Source: Methylobacterium sp. J-090 (GTDB taxonomy: Bacteria; Pseudomonadota; Alphaproteobacteria; Rhizobiales; Beijerinckiaceae). Taken from it: DNA of 64,000 nucleotides. This document shows positions 1 through 10,850 of this stretch, piece after piece; the stretch's first letter is position 1, and each line of letters opens with the position of its first letter. Location: positions 1 to 64,000 of the forward strand of contig NZ_JAKSXV010000082.1 of NCBI RefSeq assembly GCF_022829345.1, in the 5' to 3' direction. The notes under the pieces were generated by a model. That model searched no databases, was not told where the DNA came from, and saw nothing but the letters and a program-made list of their open reading frames with translations. The translations under genes and the position numbers were made by a program.

Positions 1-165
1 CGCGACGAGTGCCTGAACGCGAACTGGTTCTTGTCGTTGGCCGACGCGAGGAGCAAGATCGAGACGTGGCGGCGGCAGTACAACGAGAGCCGTCCTCACA
101 CAGCCCTGGGGTGGCGAACGCCTCAGGAATTTGCCTTGGCGACGGCCCTGCAGGCCGCCGAATGA
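1..165 (+). mobile_element. IS3-family transposase (OrfB), C-terminal end only
   Basis: Frame 1 is open from the window edge to a TGA at 163-165 and encodes the last 54 residues of a DDE-type transposase. The stretch with YNESRPHTALGWRTPQEF is the hallmark C-terminal motif of the integrase-like OrfB of IS3-family elements (IS407-like subgroup is my impression). This enzyme catalyses cutting and joining of the IS ends. The catalytic residues would lie to the left, outside the window, so I cannot tell whether the copy is intact. The stop codon overlaps the first bases of a duplicated IS-end-like repeat. Confidence 0.85.
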
Positions 166-264
166 GACCCGGAAGCTCACCTTCCGGCTGGACCAAAATC
201 CGGGGGACCCTCATGAGACCCGGAAGCTTACCTTTCGGCCGGACCAAAATCCGGGCGACCCTCA
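163..264 (+). repeat. 51-bp tandem duplication at the IS right end
   Basis: Two units, 163-213 and 214-264, each begin TGAGACCCGGAAG and end GACCCTCA, with about four mismatches in 51 positions. IS3-family termini normally start TGA and end TCA, so each unit is a plausible right-end inverted repeat plus flank. The second copy may come from slippage or from a nested or imprecise transposition event. The left IS end is not in view. Confidence 0.8.
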
Positions 265-470
265 ACCGCCTGAGAACTTGCGTAGGTCGTGGACCACAAA
301 CTGGGTCAACTCCAGGCCACCTGTGTACTAACTTTACTCTTGGAACACCTCGTACGGGCCGATCAATCAGCGGTTAGCACGCTAAAGCGGTGATCGCGGA
401 GCGCTTCAAGTGCGTCCACCGCAGCTTTGGCAAGGGTATTCTTGGGTTGCGCCGGTGATGCTCCCTCCTC
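265..470. other. IS-to-MCP spacer, no gene seen
   Basis: Between the duplicated IS end and the stop of the chemoreceptor gene I see no convincing coding sequence, RNA gene or clear terminator. ORFs here lack codon structure. Confidence 0.5.
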
Positions 471-2525
471 TCAAGCCGCCCGAACGGTGGCCAGGAACCC
501 GTCGACCTCAGTCCGCAGGGCGGCCGCTTGGCGGGCTAGGTCGCTGGCGGCGGTGAGGACCTGGTCCGAGCCCGTACGGGCCGTATCGGCCGCCGTGCTG
601 ACGCCGGCGATGTGGGTCGAGACCTGACGGGTGCCATCCGAGGTGCGGATCGTGGTGCGGGCGATCTCCCCCGTCGCGGCGTCCTGCTGCTGGACCGCCG
701 CGGCGATGTCCTGCGACAAGGTGCTGAGGCGCTGGATCACCGTCGCGATGCCGCCGATCGTCTCCACCGAGGCCGCCGTGGAGGTGGTGATCTCGGCGAC
801 CTTGGCGGCGATCTCGTCCGTGGCGCGGGTGGTCTGGTTGGCGAGCTCCTTCACCTCCGCGGCGACAACGGCGAAGCCGCGTCCGGCGTCGCCGGCCCGC
901 GCCGCCTCGATGGTGGCGTTGAGCGCCAGGAGATTGGTCTGTCCGGCGATGCTAGAGATCAGCCCGACGATCTCGCCGATGCTGCCGGCCGCCGCCGCAA
1001 GCCGGCGCACGTCCTCGCCCATGCGGGCGGTGTCGCGCTCGGCCTGGGCCGCCACCGTGGCGGAGGTCTCCACGCGGGCACCGATCTCGCGCACGGAGGC
1101 GCTCAGCTCTTCCGTCGCCGCCGCCACCGTATCGGCGCTGATCGCCGCGCTCTGCGAGGTGCTGGCCACCGCGCCGCTCAGGCGGGAGGTGTCGCTGGCG
1201 GCCTGCGACAGGGCGTAGGCGGAGGCTTCCAGCTGGGTCGAGGCCGCCGACACCGCCTCGACGATGCCGCCGGCCCGGGCCTCGAACCCGTCCGCGAGGG
1301 CGAGCATCGCCTGGCGCCGCTCGGCCGCCGTGCTCTCGCTGAACCGCTCGGCCTCGGCCTGGATGCGCTGGCTCTCGGCCAGACTGTCGCGGAACTCGGC
1401 CGCCGCCGCCGCGATGGCCCGCACCTCGCGGGCCCCCCCGACGGGGAGCGGACCGGATTCCGCGCCGCGTCCGATGGCCGTGAGGGCATCGGCGATCCGA
1501 CCGAGTGGCCGGGCGATGGCGGTGCCGAAGCCGAAGGCGACGAGGCAGGACAGGGTGAGGGTCGCGAGGCTGGCGCCGAGCCACAGGGTCGCGCCGCGCT
1601 CCGCGCCGGACCGTGCCGCGGCGGCGGCGGCGGCGAGATCGGCGGTCAGGCGATCCTCGATGCCCTTCAGGGCGTCGATGCGCTGGGTCGCGGCGGTGAA
1701 CCAGGCCGGCGCGTCGGTGAAGCTCAGGAGCTGGCCGGGGATCGTCGCCAGGACGAGGGCGCGCAGGCGCTCGACTTCGCGGGCCGCCGGGCTCGACGCC
1801 GCGGCGTCGAGGAGCGCCGCCTGGGCCGGGTCGGCGGAGAGGCGGAACAAGGATTCGTAGGTCGCCTGGCCGGCGCCGAGCGCCAGGAGTCGCGAAAAGC
1901 CCGGCAGATCGACCTGGCCCGCGCCGATGAGGCCGGCCCCGGTGGCCCGCTCCTGGCCGGCGAGCTCCTTCAGGGACAGGAACGAGGCGTAGGTCGAGAC
2001 CCGGGTGCTCAGGGCCGCGTCGGCGGCGACCTGGGACATCTCGCGCACGAGGTCGAGGGCCTTGGCGATCATGTCCGAATAGGTGGCGAGGTTCTGGGCC
2101 GGCGTCGGGGCGAGGCCGTCCACGGCCCGGCGATGGGCGCCGAGGCCGTCGAGGGCGGCGGTGAGGGCCGCGCCCCGAACGGCGAGGCTTCCGCCGGCCG
2201 AGGCCGGCTCCATCGCCGCGTAGGCCTCCATCAGGTGGGTGCGGCTCGCATCGGTGCGGGTGCGCTGGGCGTCGAGTTCCGTCCGGAACCGGGTGCCCTT
2301 CGAGCCGAGGAACAGGCTGGAGGCACCGCGCTCGCGCTGGGCCTCGTGGACGAACCCCCCGACCTGGCCGGCGAGGCCGAGGAGGCTCTCCACCTGAACC
2401 ATGTGGGCGCGCTCGCTCATCCGCCCGGAGATCGCCAGGGCCGCCACGACCGCGAAGGCGAGGCACGGCGCCAGGGCGACGAGAAGGATGCGACCGCGAA
2501 GGGATTGGAAGAAGCTGGCGAGCAT
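471..2525 (-). CDS. Methyl-accepting chemotaxis protein with NIT sensor domain
   Basis: This 684-residue protein is a transmembrane chemoreceptor that would pass ligand signals to CheA/CheW at the inner membrane. It starts with a short cytoplasmic stretch and a membrane segment (about residues 11-31). A long helical periplasmic region follows, containing [15 protein letters not shown] (about 57-71), typical of the NIT domain first described in nitrate/nitrite sensors. A second membrane helix lies near 305-325, then HAMP (about 325-380). The cytoplasmic signalling domain contains [15 protein letters not shown] and a [13 protein letters not shown] segment, the conserved hairpin tip that contacts CheA/CheW. 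No che genes lie nearby, so it is an orphan receptor. The ligand is unknown; nitrate or nitrite is only a family-based guess. Confidence 0.93.
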   Translation of the reverse strand: MLASFFQSLRGRILLVALAPCLAFAVVAALAISGRMSERAHMVQVESLLGLAGQVGGFVHEAQRERGASSLFLGSKGTRFRTELDAQRTRTDASRTHLMEAYAAMEPASAGGSLAVRGAALTAALDGLGAHRRAVDGLAPTPAQNLATYSDMIAKALDLVREMSQVAADAALSTRVSTYASFLSLKELAGQERATGAGLIGAGQVDLPGFSRLLALGAGQATYESLFRLSADPAQAALLDAAASSPAAREVERLRALVLATIPGQLLSFTDAPAWFTAATQRIDALKGIEDRLTADLAAAAAAARSGAERGATLWLGASLATLTLSCLVAFGFGTAIARPLGRIADALTAIGRGAESGPLPVGGAREVRAIAAAAAEFRDSLAESQRIQAEAERFSESTAAERRQAMLALADGFEARAGGIVEAVSAASTQLEASAYALSQAASDTSRLSGAVASTSQSAAISADTVAAATEELSASVREIGARVETSATVAAQAERDTARMGEDVRRLAAAAGSIGEIVGLISSIAGQTNLLALNATIEAARAGDAGRGFAVVAAEVKELANQTTRATDEIAAKVAEITTSTAASVETIGGIATVIQRLSTLSQDIAAAVQQQDAATGEIARTTIRTSDGTRQVSTHIAGVSTAADTARTGSDQVLTAASDLARQAAALRTEVDGFLATVRAA

Positions 2526-3030
2526 CGAGAAGAGCTTTCCTGGAACGTTAGCTTTGCTTAGTCATCCAGATTCATAAACGTGATCTTTCCCGGCGAAGGG
2601 ATGCCTGAATTTTCCGCACGGATGATGATTTGCTGAGCGGATCTGCCGTGTGACATCGACCATCCGCGCGACAACGCAGGATCGGGCGGCGATCTGAGCA
2701 TTCCTGTCATCCCTGATCCGCTGACGACCACCGACGCGACGGGAACATCCCTTGTCCCGCGCATCGATGTCTTGCGGCGATGTCTTGCCGCGATGTCTTG
2801 CCGCGATGTCTTGCGGCACGGGTTCGCAGGATGGCGGCGCGCCGGACGAGGGGCCGCCGATCCCGCCCGTCCCCGTCGGCGACCGCGGCCGCGGCGATCG
2901 CCGCAACCGACGGGGTCGCGGTGGGCGCCCGACGCGATGGCGGTTCGCCGGATAAACACCGGGCGCCCTTGTCTGACGTGATGCGGAGCCCAATGTCGGA
3001 GGACCACGAAAAAGGTCTGACACGCACGCG
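2526..3030. other. 505-bp intergenic region upstream of MCP and hflX
   Basis: Divergent promoter region between the chemoreceptor gene (minus) and hflX (plus). Several overlapping ORFs exist on both strands but they mirror each other and resemble no protein family. The one distinct structure is the 13-bp tandem repeat at 2765-2816. No RNA gene recognised. Confidence 0.5.
2765..2816. repeat. Four tandem 13-bp repeats
   Basis: The unit CGATGTCTTGCGG occurs four times head to tail (2765, 2778, 2791, 2804). Units 1 and 4 end GCGG and units 2 and 3 end GCCG, so the array has a nested 1-2-2-1 pattern. It sits about 215 bp upstream of hflX. It could be a slippage-prone array or a cluster of protein-binding sites. 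Confidence 0.9.
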
Positions 3031-4443
3031 ATGACGGAAACCATGACGCCCGGCGAAGCCCGGCTCCAGGCGATGGCGGCCCCCGAGGGCGACATCGCGG
3101 CCGCGACCCACACCCTCGTGGTCGGGCCGTATCTCGGCCGGGTGGCCCAGCGCAGTGCCGGGGGCGTCCACAGCACCGAGTCCTCACGGTCCAACGAGGC
3201 GCGCCTCGACGAGGCCTCGGGCCTCGCCGCCGCCATCGAGCTCGACGTGGTCGAGGCGATCTTCGCGCCGGTGCAGCGCATCCGGCCGTCGACCTATCTC
3301 GGCAAGGGCCGGGTGGAGGAACTCGCCGGCGTGATCAAGGCCCGCGAGATCGGCCTCGTGGTGATGGATTGCGCCCTCTCGCCGGTGCAGCAGCGCAACC
3401 TCGAGAAGGAATTCGGTTGCAAGGTCATCGACCGCACCGGCCTCATCCTCGAGATCTTCGGGCGTCGCGCCTCGACCCGCGAGGGCACGCTCCAGGTCGA
3501 GCACGCGCATCTGGCCTACCAGCGCAGCCGCCTCGTGCGGTCCTGGACCCACCTGGAGCGCCAGCGCGGCGGCTTCGGCTTCCTCGGCGGCCCCGGCGAA
3601 ACCCAGATCGAGGCCGACCGGCGGATGATCCAGGAGCGGATGACGAAGATCGAGCGCGAGCTCGACGGCGTCACCCGCACGCGCGGCCTGCACCGCCAGG
3701 GCCGGGCACGGGTGCCGTACCCCATCGTGGCCCTCGTCGGCTACACCAACGCCGGCAAGTCGACGCTCTTCAACGCGCTCACCAAGGCGCAGGTGATGGC
3801 GCAGGACATGCTGTTCGCCACCCTCGACCCGACGGCGCGGGCGACCAAGCTCCCCCACGGCGAGACCGTGATCCTGTCCGACACCGTGGGGTTCATCTCC
3901 GAACTCCCGACCTCCCTCATCGCCGCCTTCCGGGCGACCCTGGAGGACGTCATCGAGGCCGACATCCTGCTCCATGTCCGCGACGTCTCCCACGGCGACA
4001 GCGAGGCCCAGGCCGAGGATGTCGGCGCGGTCCTGCGCGAGCTCGGCATCGAGACCTCCGCCACCCGGATCATCGAGGTCTGGAACAAGGCCGACCTCCT
4101 CGACGAGGGCGAGCGCACCCGCCTGCTCAACCTCAGCGCCCAGGGGCGCACGGACCGGGACAGCGACGCGCCGGTCCTCGTCTCGGCCCTCACCGGCGAG
4201 GGCCTCGCGGCGCTGACGAGCCGGATCGAGGCCCGCATCGCCCGCCAGCGCTCGACCTTCGCGGTGGTGCTGCCGCCCGAGGACGGCGCCGCCCTGCACT
4301 GGCTCTACGAGAACGGCGAGGTCCTGGACCGGCGCGAGGAGGAGGGCGGCACCATGCACCTCGCCTTCCGCATCGCCCCCGAGAAGGAGCCGCGCTTCCT
4401 CAACCGCTTCGCGGGCGCGCGGCGGCTGAACCGGGTGGGGTAG
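3031..4443 (+). CDS. hflX: Ribosome-associated GTPase HflX
   Basis: A 470-residue protein matching HflX, a translational GTPase that binds and splits stalled ribosomes. The N-terminal nucleotide-binding HflX domain contains the [12 protein letters not shown] segment (about residue 90). A glycine-rich linker carries [14 protein letters not shown] (about 180-195). The G domain has G1 GYTNAGKST (about 236), G3 DTVGF (about 284), G4 NKAD (about 352) and G5 SAL (about 387). The length is usual for alphaproteobacteria. The next in-frame ATG, four codons in, is an alternative start. In many relatives hflX directly follows hfq; here hfq is about 6 kb away and on the other strand. Confidence 0.96.
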   Translation: MTETMTPGEARLQAMAAPEGDIAAATHTLVVGPYLGRVAQRSAGGVHSTESSRSNEARLDEASGLAAAIELDVVEAIFAPVQRIRPSTYLGKGRVEELAGVIKAREIGLVVMDCALSPVQQRNLEKEFGCKVIDRTGLILEIFGRRASTREGTLQVEHAHLAYQRSRLVRSWTHLERQRGGFGFLGGPGETQIEADRRMIQERMTKIERELDGVTRTRGLHRQGRARVPYPIVALVGYTNAGKSTLFNALTKAQVMAQDMLFATLDPTARATKLPHGETVILSDTVGFISELPTSLIAAFRATLEDVIEADILLHVRDVSHGDSEAQAEDVGAVLRELGIETSATRIIEVWNKADLLDEGERTRLLNLSAQGRTDRDSDAPVLVSALTGEGLAALTSRIEARIARQRSTFAVVLPPEDGAALHWLYENGEVLDRREEEGGTMHLAFRIAPEKEPRFLNRFAGARRLNRVG

Positions 4444-4479
4444 CCCCCGCGCGATCCATCCGCGCCACGGGCGGATGGA

Positions 4480-4645
4480 CTTGCGGGGCCTCGCGCCGGT
4501 CGAACAGTCCGTAATTCCGTGTCGATGAAGCCGTCGATGCCCTCCAGCTCCGGCTTCAGCATCCTGGCATGAGCATCCTGGCATGCCCGAGGTAGGCGTC
4601 GCGCTGCCCGTCTCCCGGATGGACTTCGAAGACGACCGAGATCAC
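4480..4645 (-). pseudogene. Broken antibiotic-biosynthesis-monooxygenase (ABM) family gene
   Basis: On the minus strand a GTG at 4645, preceded by AGGAAACAGGGG, opens a frame reading [18 protein letters not shown] then LGHARM. This is the first beta strand and helix of small ABM-fold proteins. The frame is then broken by a perfect 14-bp tandem duplication (4558-4585). Deleting one copy restores an in-frame continuation [16 protein letters not shown], the next conserved ABM block. After that the similarity fades and at least one more shift is needed before the hflX 3' end, so the C-terminal half is missing or decayed. The left boundary is approximate. It is divergent from the ArsR-type regulator at 4856, which may once have controlled it. 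Functional role of the ancestor unknown; many family members are quinone-type monooxygenases or heme-degrading enzymes. Confidence 0.7.
4558..4585. repeat. Perfect 14-bp tandem duplication causing a frameshift
   Basis: AGCATCCTGGCATG is present twice without spacer (4558-4571 and 4572-4585). Fourteen bases shift the minus-strand frame of the ABM gene by two, giving an early stop. Confidence 0.9.
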
Positions 4646-4855
4646 GCGGGCTGCCCCTGTTTCCTGATCCGGGCGAGGGCCCGTGCCTCAGCGTGAGGAC
4701 GCGGCGAGCCGGGATGCGGCGGGCGATCACGATGCGTCCCCCCGGTTCGGCCCGCAGGATGACGCCCTTCGGGTCGGCTGTCAGGCGCGAACGCTTCGGT
4801 CCCGGCCGAAGCGTCGGGGCGGGATCGCGCCGGCCGAATCGGTTAGGCTCCGCCC

Positions 4856-5548
4856 ATGACGAACGCCATCGGCCTCGCCGAGACCGCCGCCCTCGTCGGC
4901 GACCCGGGACGTGCCAACATGTTGGCCGCCCTCCTCGACGGGCGCGCCCTGACGGCGACGGAGCTGGCCTGGACCGCCGGGATCACGGCGGCCACGGCGA
5001 GCGGGCATCTCGGACGGCTCGTCGAGGGACGGCTGCTGCAGGTCGCCCAGCAGGGCCGCCACCGCTACTTCCGCCTCGCCTCGCCCGAGGTCGCGCGGAT
5101 GCTGGAAGGCATCCTGGTGGTCGCCGGGGCCGCGGCGCCGGCGGGAATGCGCCGGGCGACGCCGCGCATCGACCCGGATCTGCGCGCGGCCCGGACCTGC
5201 TACGACCACCTCGCCGGACGCCTCGGGGTCGGGATCGCCGACGCCCTCGTCGCGCGCGGGCTGATCGTGCTCGGGTCGGAGGCGGGCGAGGCGACGGAGG
5301 CCGGGCGTGCCTGGCTCGCGGCGTTCGGCGTCGCGAGCGAACGGACCGGATCGGCGCGCCGCGTGTTCTGCCGCCCATGCCTCGACTGGAGCGAGCGCCG
5401 ACCGCACCTCGCCGGCCTTTTGGGGGCCGCCCTGTGCCGCCGTTGCGAGGATCTCGGCTGGATCGCCCGCGTGCGGAACGGCCGCGCCGTGACGGTGACC
5501 GAGGCGGGCCGGCGCGGGTTTGTCGAGGTGCTGGGGTTCGAGCCCTGA
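4856..5548 (+). CDS. ArsR-family winged-helix transcriptional regulator
   Basis: A 230-residue predicted DNA-binding repressor. Residues 6-90 form an ArsR-type winged helix: ALVGDPGRANMLAALLDG, then a recognition-helix region ELAWTAGITAATASGHLGRL, then a wing with GRHRYFRLAS. The C-terminal 130 residues are an extension with CRPCLDW and CRRCEDLGW (two CxxC pairs) that could bind metal or form a dimer interface. This longer architecture occurs in regulators paired with small oxidoreductase or ABM genes. The likely partner here is the inactivated gene at 4480-4645 on the opposite strand, so the regulator may now be an orphan. Inducer unknown. Confidence 0.85.
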   Translation: MTNAIGLAETAALVGDPGRANMLAALLDGRALTATELAWTAGITAATASGHLGRLVEGRLLQVAQQGRHRYFRLASPEVARMLEGILVVAGAAAPAGMRRATPRIDPDLRAARTCYDHLAGRLGVGIADALVARGLIVLGSEAGEATEAGRAWLAAFGVASERTGSARRVFCRPCLDWSERRPHLAGLLGAALCRRCEDLGWIARVRNGRAVTVTEAGRRGFVEVLGFEP

Positions 5549-5602
5549 CGAACGCCCGCCGGGTTTTGCGCAGCGACGGTCTCACGGTCCCCCGAACGAC
5601 GA

Positions 5603-5632
5603 AAGCCGCCCCTCCCGGGGGAGGAACGGCTT
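5603..5632 (-). terminator. Rho-independent terminator of the outer-membrane protein gene
   Basis: On the minus strand AAGCCG pairs with CGGCTT around an inner GC-rich stem (CCTCCCCCGGGAGGGG) and is followed by TTCGTCGTT. It lies about 60 bp past the stop at 5693. It may also serve the convergent ArsR gene from the other side. Confidence 0.75.
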
Positions 5633-5647
5633 CCGGCTTCTGAAACA

Positions 5648-5669
5648 CCGCGGACCCGGAGGTCCGCGG
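5648..5669. terminator. Perfect 9-bp hairpin between convergent genes
   Basis: CCGCGGACC, loop CGGA, GGTCCGCGG. It lies 24 bp after the stop of the 5693-6667 gene, just before the stronger terminator. There is no T-tract of its own, so it is probably a processing or anti-exonuclease stem. Confidence 0.55.
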
Positions 5670-5692
5670 CAGTCGGATCAGTCCTTGTGGGA

Positions 5693-6667
5693 TCAGTACT
5701 TGCGGATGATCGGCGAGACCGGAGCGGCGGCGACGGCGGTCGGCGAGTACAGCGGAACGATCAGGCGGAACCAGCCTTCGACCGTGTCGGCGCGACGGAC
5801 GGAGTTGGCGACCGTGGTGGCGACGTAGGCCTGGGCGGTGACGGGCCCGAAATCGTAGCCGATGAGACCACCGACCGAGAAGTTGCCGCGGTTGCCGGCG
5901 GCGAGGCTGACGGAGCTGATGTCGAAGTTCATCGTGCCGTAGGCGATGGCGCCGATCTCGAACTTGCCGAACTTCTTCGTCGCGGTCAGGTCGAGGTTGA
6001 GCGAGTCGGAGATGATGAACGGACCGCGGGTGTTGCCGAAGCCCACCGTGTTGGTGCCACCGAACGAGGCCGGCGAATCGTAGATGTTCGCGGTCAGGTT
6101 GGCGGTCAGGTTCCAGCCGTCACCGGTGTAGCTGCCGGCGACGCCGAAGCGGTAGGTGTTGGAGGCGAGCTGGCCGAGCACCGGGGCGCCGGAGAAGTTG
6201 CCGGAGTTGCTGACGAGGACGCCGCGGTCGCCGTTGAGCTCGTTGAGGTAGACACCGCCGAGCAAGCTGACGCCGAAGTTGTTGCCGAGGTCGAACGCCC
6301 AGATGCCGCCGACGAAGGTGCCGACGTTGATCGACAGATCACGGGTGCCGTTCGGGCCGCCGTTCTTGCCGAAGGCGAACACGGTCGGGGGAGCGACGAG
6401 CAGCTCAACGCGGCCACCGAGCGGAACGAACGGGGTCGACCACACCAGCACCGGGACGTTCACGCCGACGTCGACGGAGCCGGGACCGGTGTTCTCGTTG
6501 CTGCGGTAGACGAAGGTGTTGAGGGCGTAGATGCCCTCGGGCAGCGGGGCGCCGGTGGCGAGGCCGACCTGCTCACCGGGAACCGTGGTCGTCTGGGCGA
6601 AGGCGGCGGTGGCGGACATGCCGACCGAAAGCGCCACCGCTCCGGCGGCGAGCCAGTTCTTCATCAT
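5693..6667 (-). CDS. Outer-membrane transporter-like protein (MetA phenol-degradation family fold)
   Basis: A predicted 324-residue secreted protein. The start at 6667 (MMKNWLAAGAV) is chosen because AAGGA lies 7 bp upstream and a clean signal peptide follows, cleaved after ATAAFAQ. Longer upstream starts would put 60 non-conserved residues ahead of the signal. The mature part is rich in alternating beta strands, Gly and aromatic residues, contains EGIYALNTFVYRSNENTG, and ends with IRKY. This matches the transporter family related to MetA of phenol degradation, thought to form an outer-membrane beta barrel. Substrate unknown. A 5' UTR hairpin (6732-6750) and two downstream hairpins suggest a stable, abundant monocistronic mRNA. 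Confidence 0.75.
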   Translation of the reverse strand: MMKNWLAAGAVALSVGMSATAAFAQTTTVPGEQVGLATGAPLPEGIYALNTFVYRSNENTGPGSVDVGVNVPVLVWSTPFVPLGGRVELLVAPPTVFAFGKNGGPNGTRDLSINVGTFVGGIWAFDLGNNFGVSLLGGVYLNELNGDRGVLVSNSGNFSGAPVLGQLASNTYRFGVAGSYTGDGWNLTANLTANIYDSPASFGGTNTVGFGNTRGPFIISDSLNLDLTATKKFGKFEIGAIAYGTMNFDISSVSLAAGNRGNFSVGGLIGYDFGPVTAQAYVATTVANSVRRADTVEGWFRLIVPLYSPTAVAAAPVSPIIRKY

Positions 6668-7232
6668 GTGTCTGTCCTTCCCAAGGATTTCAGGCGGGCG
6701 CCGCGTAGCCTTCCGCACCATTCTGCCGGTCCGCCGCTTTTTGAGCGGCGTGTTCCCGTTGGTTTGGAAGGCCCCCCTTGCGGCCCGAATTCGTGTCTCA
6801 ACGAGGGGAACTATTCTACAGCTTGGCTCGGAAGGACAGCGCATTGCACTGAAACGGGGCAGTTCCAAACTGACCGTTGCGCAAAAGCCGCAATTCGGCC
6901 GCGGTGCAACACCGTGCTTCGTTAACCATTGCGGCGCGGTGCGGGACGCCCCGCGGCACCGAACCGGAACGATATCGCTGACGGCGTAAGCGTTTGCCGT
7001 GGCCGCCCGGTTTGGGAGGAAGCGGAAATCCGCCCTCGGCGATTGCGCAATCGTTAACCTTTGGCGGACCGGCCCTCCGGCCGGTCCCGCGGCGCGGGAC
7101 GGGCGTCCGCCGACGAAAGGCCTTGCCGACCCCGCGAATCACCGTCCGGCGCCGTCGTTCTCCGGTCCCGAATCAGGTTCGGATGCGTCCGCGCCCGCGA
7201 CGAACCGGCCTGGCGTCCGGCGCGACCGCGCC
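6668..7232. other. 565-bp intergenic region with several hairpins and a TTAACCAT site
   Basis: Holds the upstream region of the outer-membrane protein gene and the 3' region of uvrA. Visible: a hairpin CGCCGCT/AGCGGCG with a T-rich loop at 6732-6750 in the outer-membrane protein 5' UTR; TTAACCAT at 6922-6929, which resembles a CtrA half-site; a perfect 14-bp palindrome CGATTGCGCAATCG at 7040-7053; and a perfect 9-bp stem GGACCGGCC/GGCCGGTCC at 7066-7087. ORFs across it have no family resemblance. Confidence 0.5.
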
Positions 7233-10226
<2,994 letters not shown>

Positions 10227-10410
10227 GGGATCTCTTCGAAAGTCGGGTCGCCGCGGGCGTCATGCGTCCGCCAGGGAGCGGAACACCCGGAACAGAACGC
10301 ATGTCGGGCGTGGAGTGCCCGTGGGCAAGGTGCGGCGCTCGGTCTCCCGAAGGGATGGCAGGCTTTGCGGCGACTCCGATCCGTTCCCCGGAGGGCGCGT
10401 GCGTCCCGAT

Positions 10411-10671
10411 TCAGGCGAGGGCCTTCTCCGGCGCGGTCTCGTCCGGCTCGAACAGCTGCACGGGATGGCCCGGCATGATGGTCGAGATGGCGTGCTTGTA
10501 GACGAGCTGTGAATGGCCGTCCCGGCGCAGGAGCACGCAGAAATTATCGAACCAGGTGACGACGCCCTGAAGTTTGACGCCGTTGACGAGGAAGATGGTG
10601 AGCGGGATCTTGTTCTTACGAACGTGGTTCAGGAACGTGTCCTGCAGGTTCTGAGCGCGTTCGCCCGCCAT
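10411..10671 (-). CDS. hfq: RNA chaperone Hfq
   Basis: An 86-residue Sm-like hexameric RNA chaperone that pairs sRNAs with mRNAs. I place the start at 10671 ([14 protein letters not shown]) because conservation begins exactly there; a 17-codon upstream extension is Arg-rich and unconserved. Sm1 contains [17 protein letters not shown] and Sm2 contains [10 protein letters not shown]. The C-terminal tail is short, as in alphaproteobacteria. It follows ntrX on the same strand, as in many relatives. In Azorhizobium and Rhodobacter-type bacteria Hfq also supports nitrogen-fixation regulation, which fits the neighbouring ntr genes. Confidence 0.97.
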   Translation of the reverse strand: MAGERAQNLQDTFLNHVRKNKIPLTIFLVNGVKLQGVVTWFDNFCVLLRRDGHSQLVYKHAISTIMPGHPVQLFEPDETAPEKALA

Positions 10672-10773
10672 TGTTCTTATCCTTGCTCGAACTGCCGCCC
10701 GCCGCACATGACGGGTTCTCATCAGTTGGGTGCGTTGTACGGGAACGCACGATTTGACATCGGCACGTCCCGC

Positions 10774-10815
10774 GATACGCGTATCCCATTACACGTGCAT
10801 CGGCGCTCCGATGCA
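10774..10815. promoter_or_regulatory. Two perfect palindromes in the ntrX-hfq spacer
   Basis: GATACGCGTATC (10774-10785, perfect 12-mer) and TGCATCGG-CGCT-CCGATGCA (10796-10815, perfect 8-bp arms) sit 36-145 bp downstream of the ntrX stop and upstream of hfq. The second could form an mRNA stem after ntrX. No T-run follows, so termination is doubtful; the first could be an operator for hfq. Confidence 0.5.
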
Positions 10816-10850
10816 AGTCCATCTCCACACGTCCACCCGGCGTTCGGACC

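Noticed and set aside
612..2561. 649-codon plus-strand ORF opposite the chemoreceptor gene
   Set aside because: It mirrors the real gene; its protein is Gly/Arg/Ala-rich low-complexity sequence without any domain. Long antisense ORFs are expected at this GC content.
2765..2816. CRISPR array
   Set aside because: The units are contiguous without spacers and only 13 bp long. No cas genes are present in the window.
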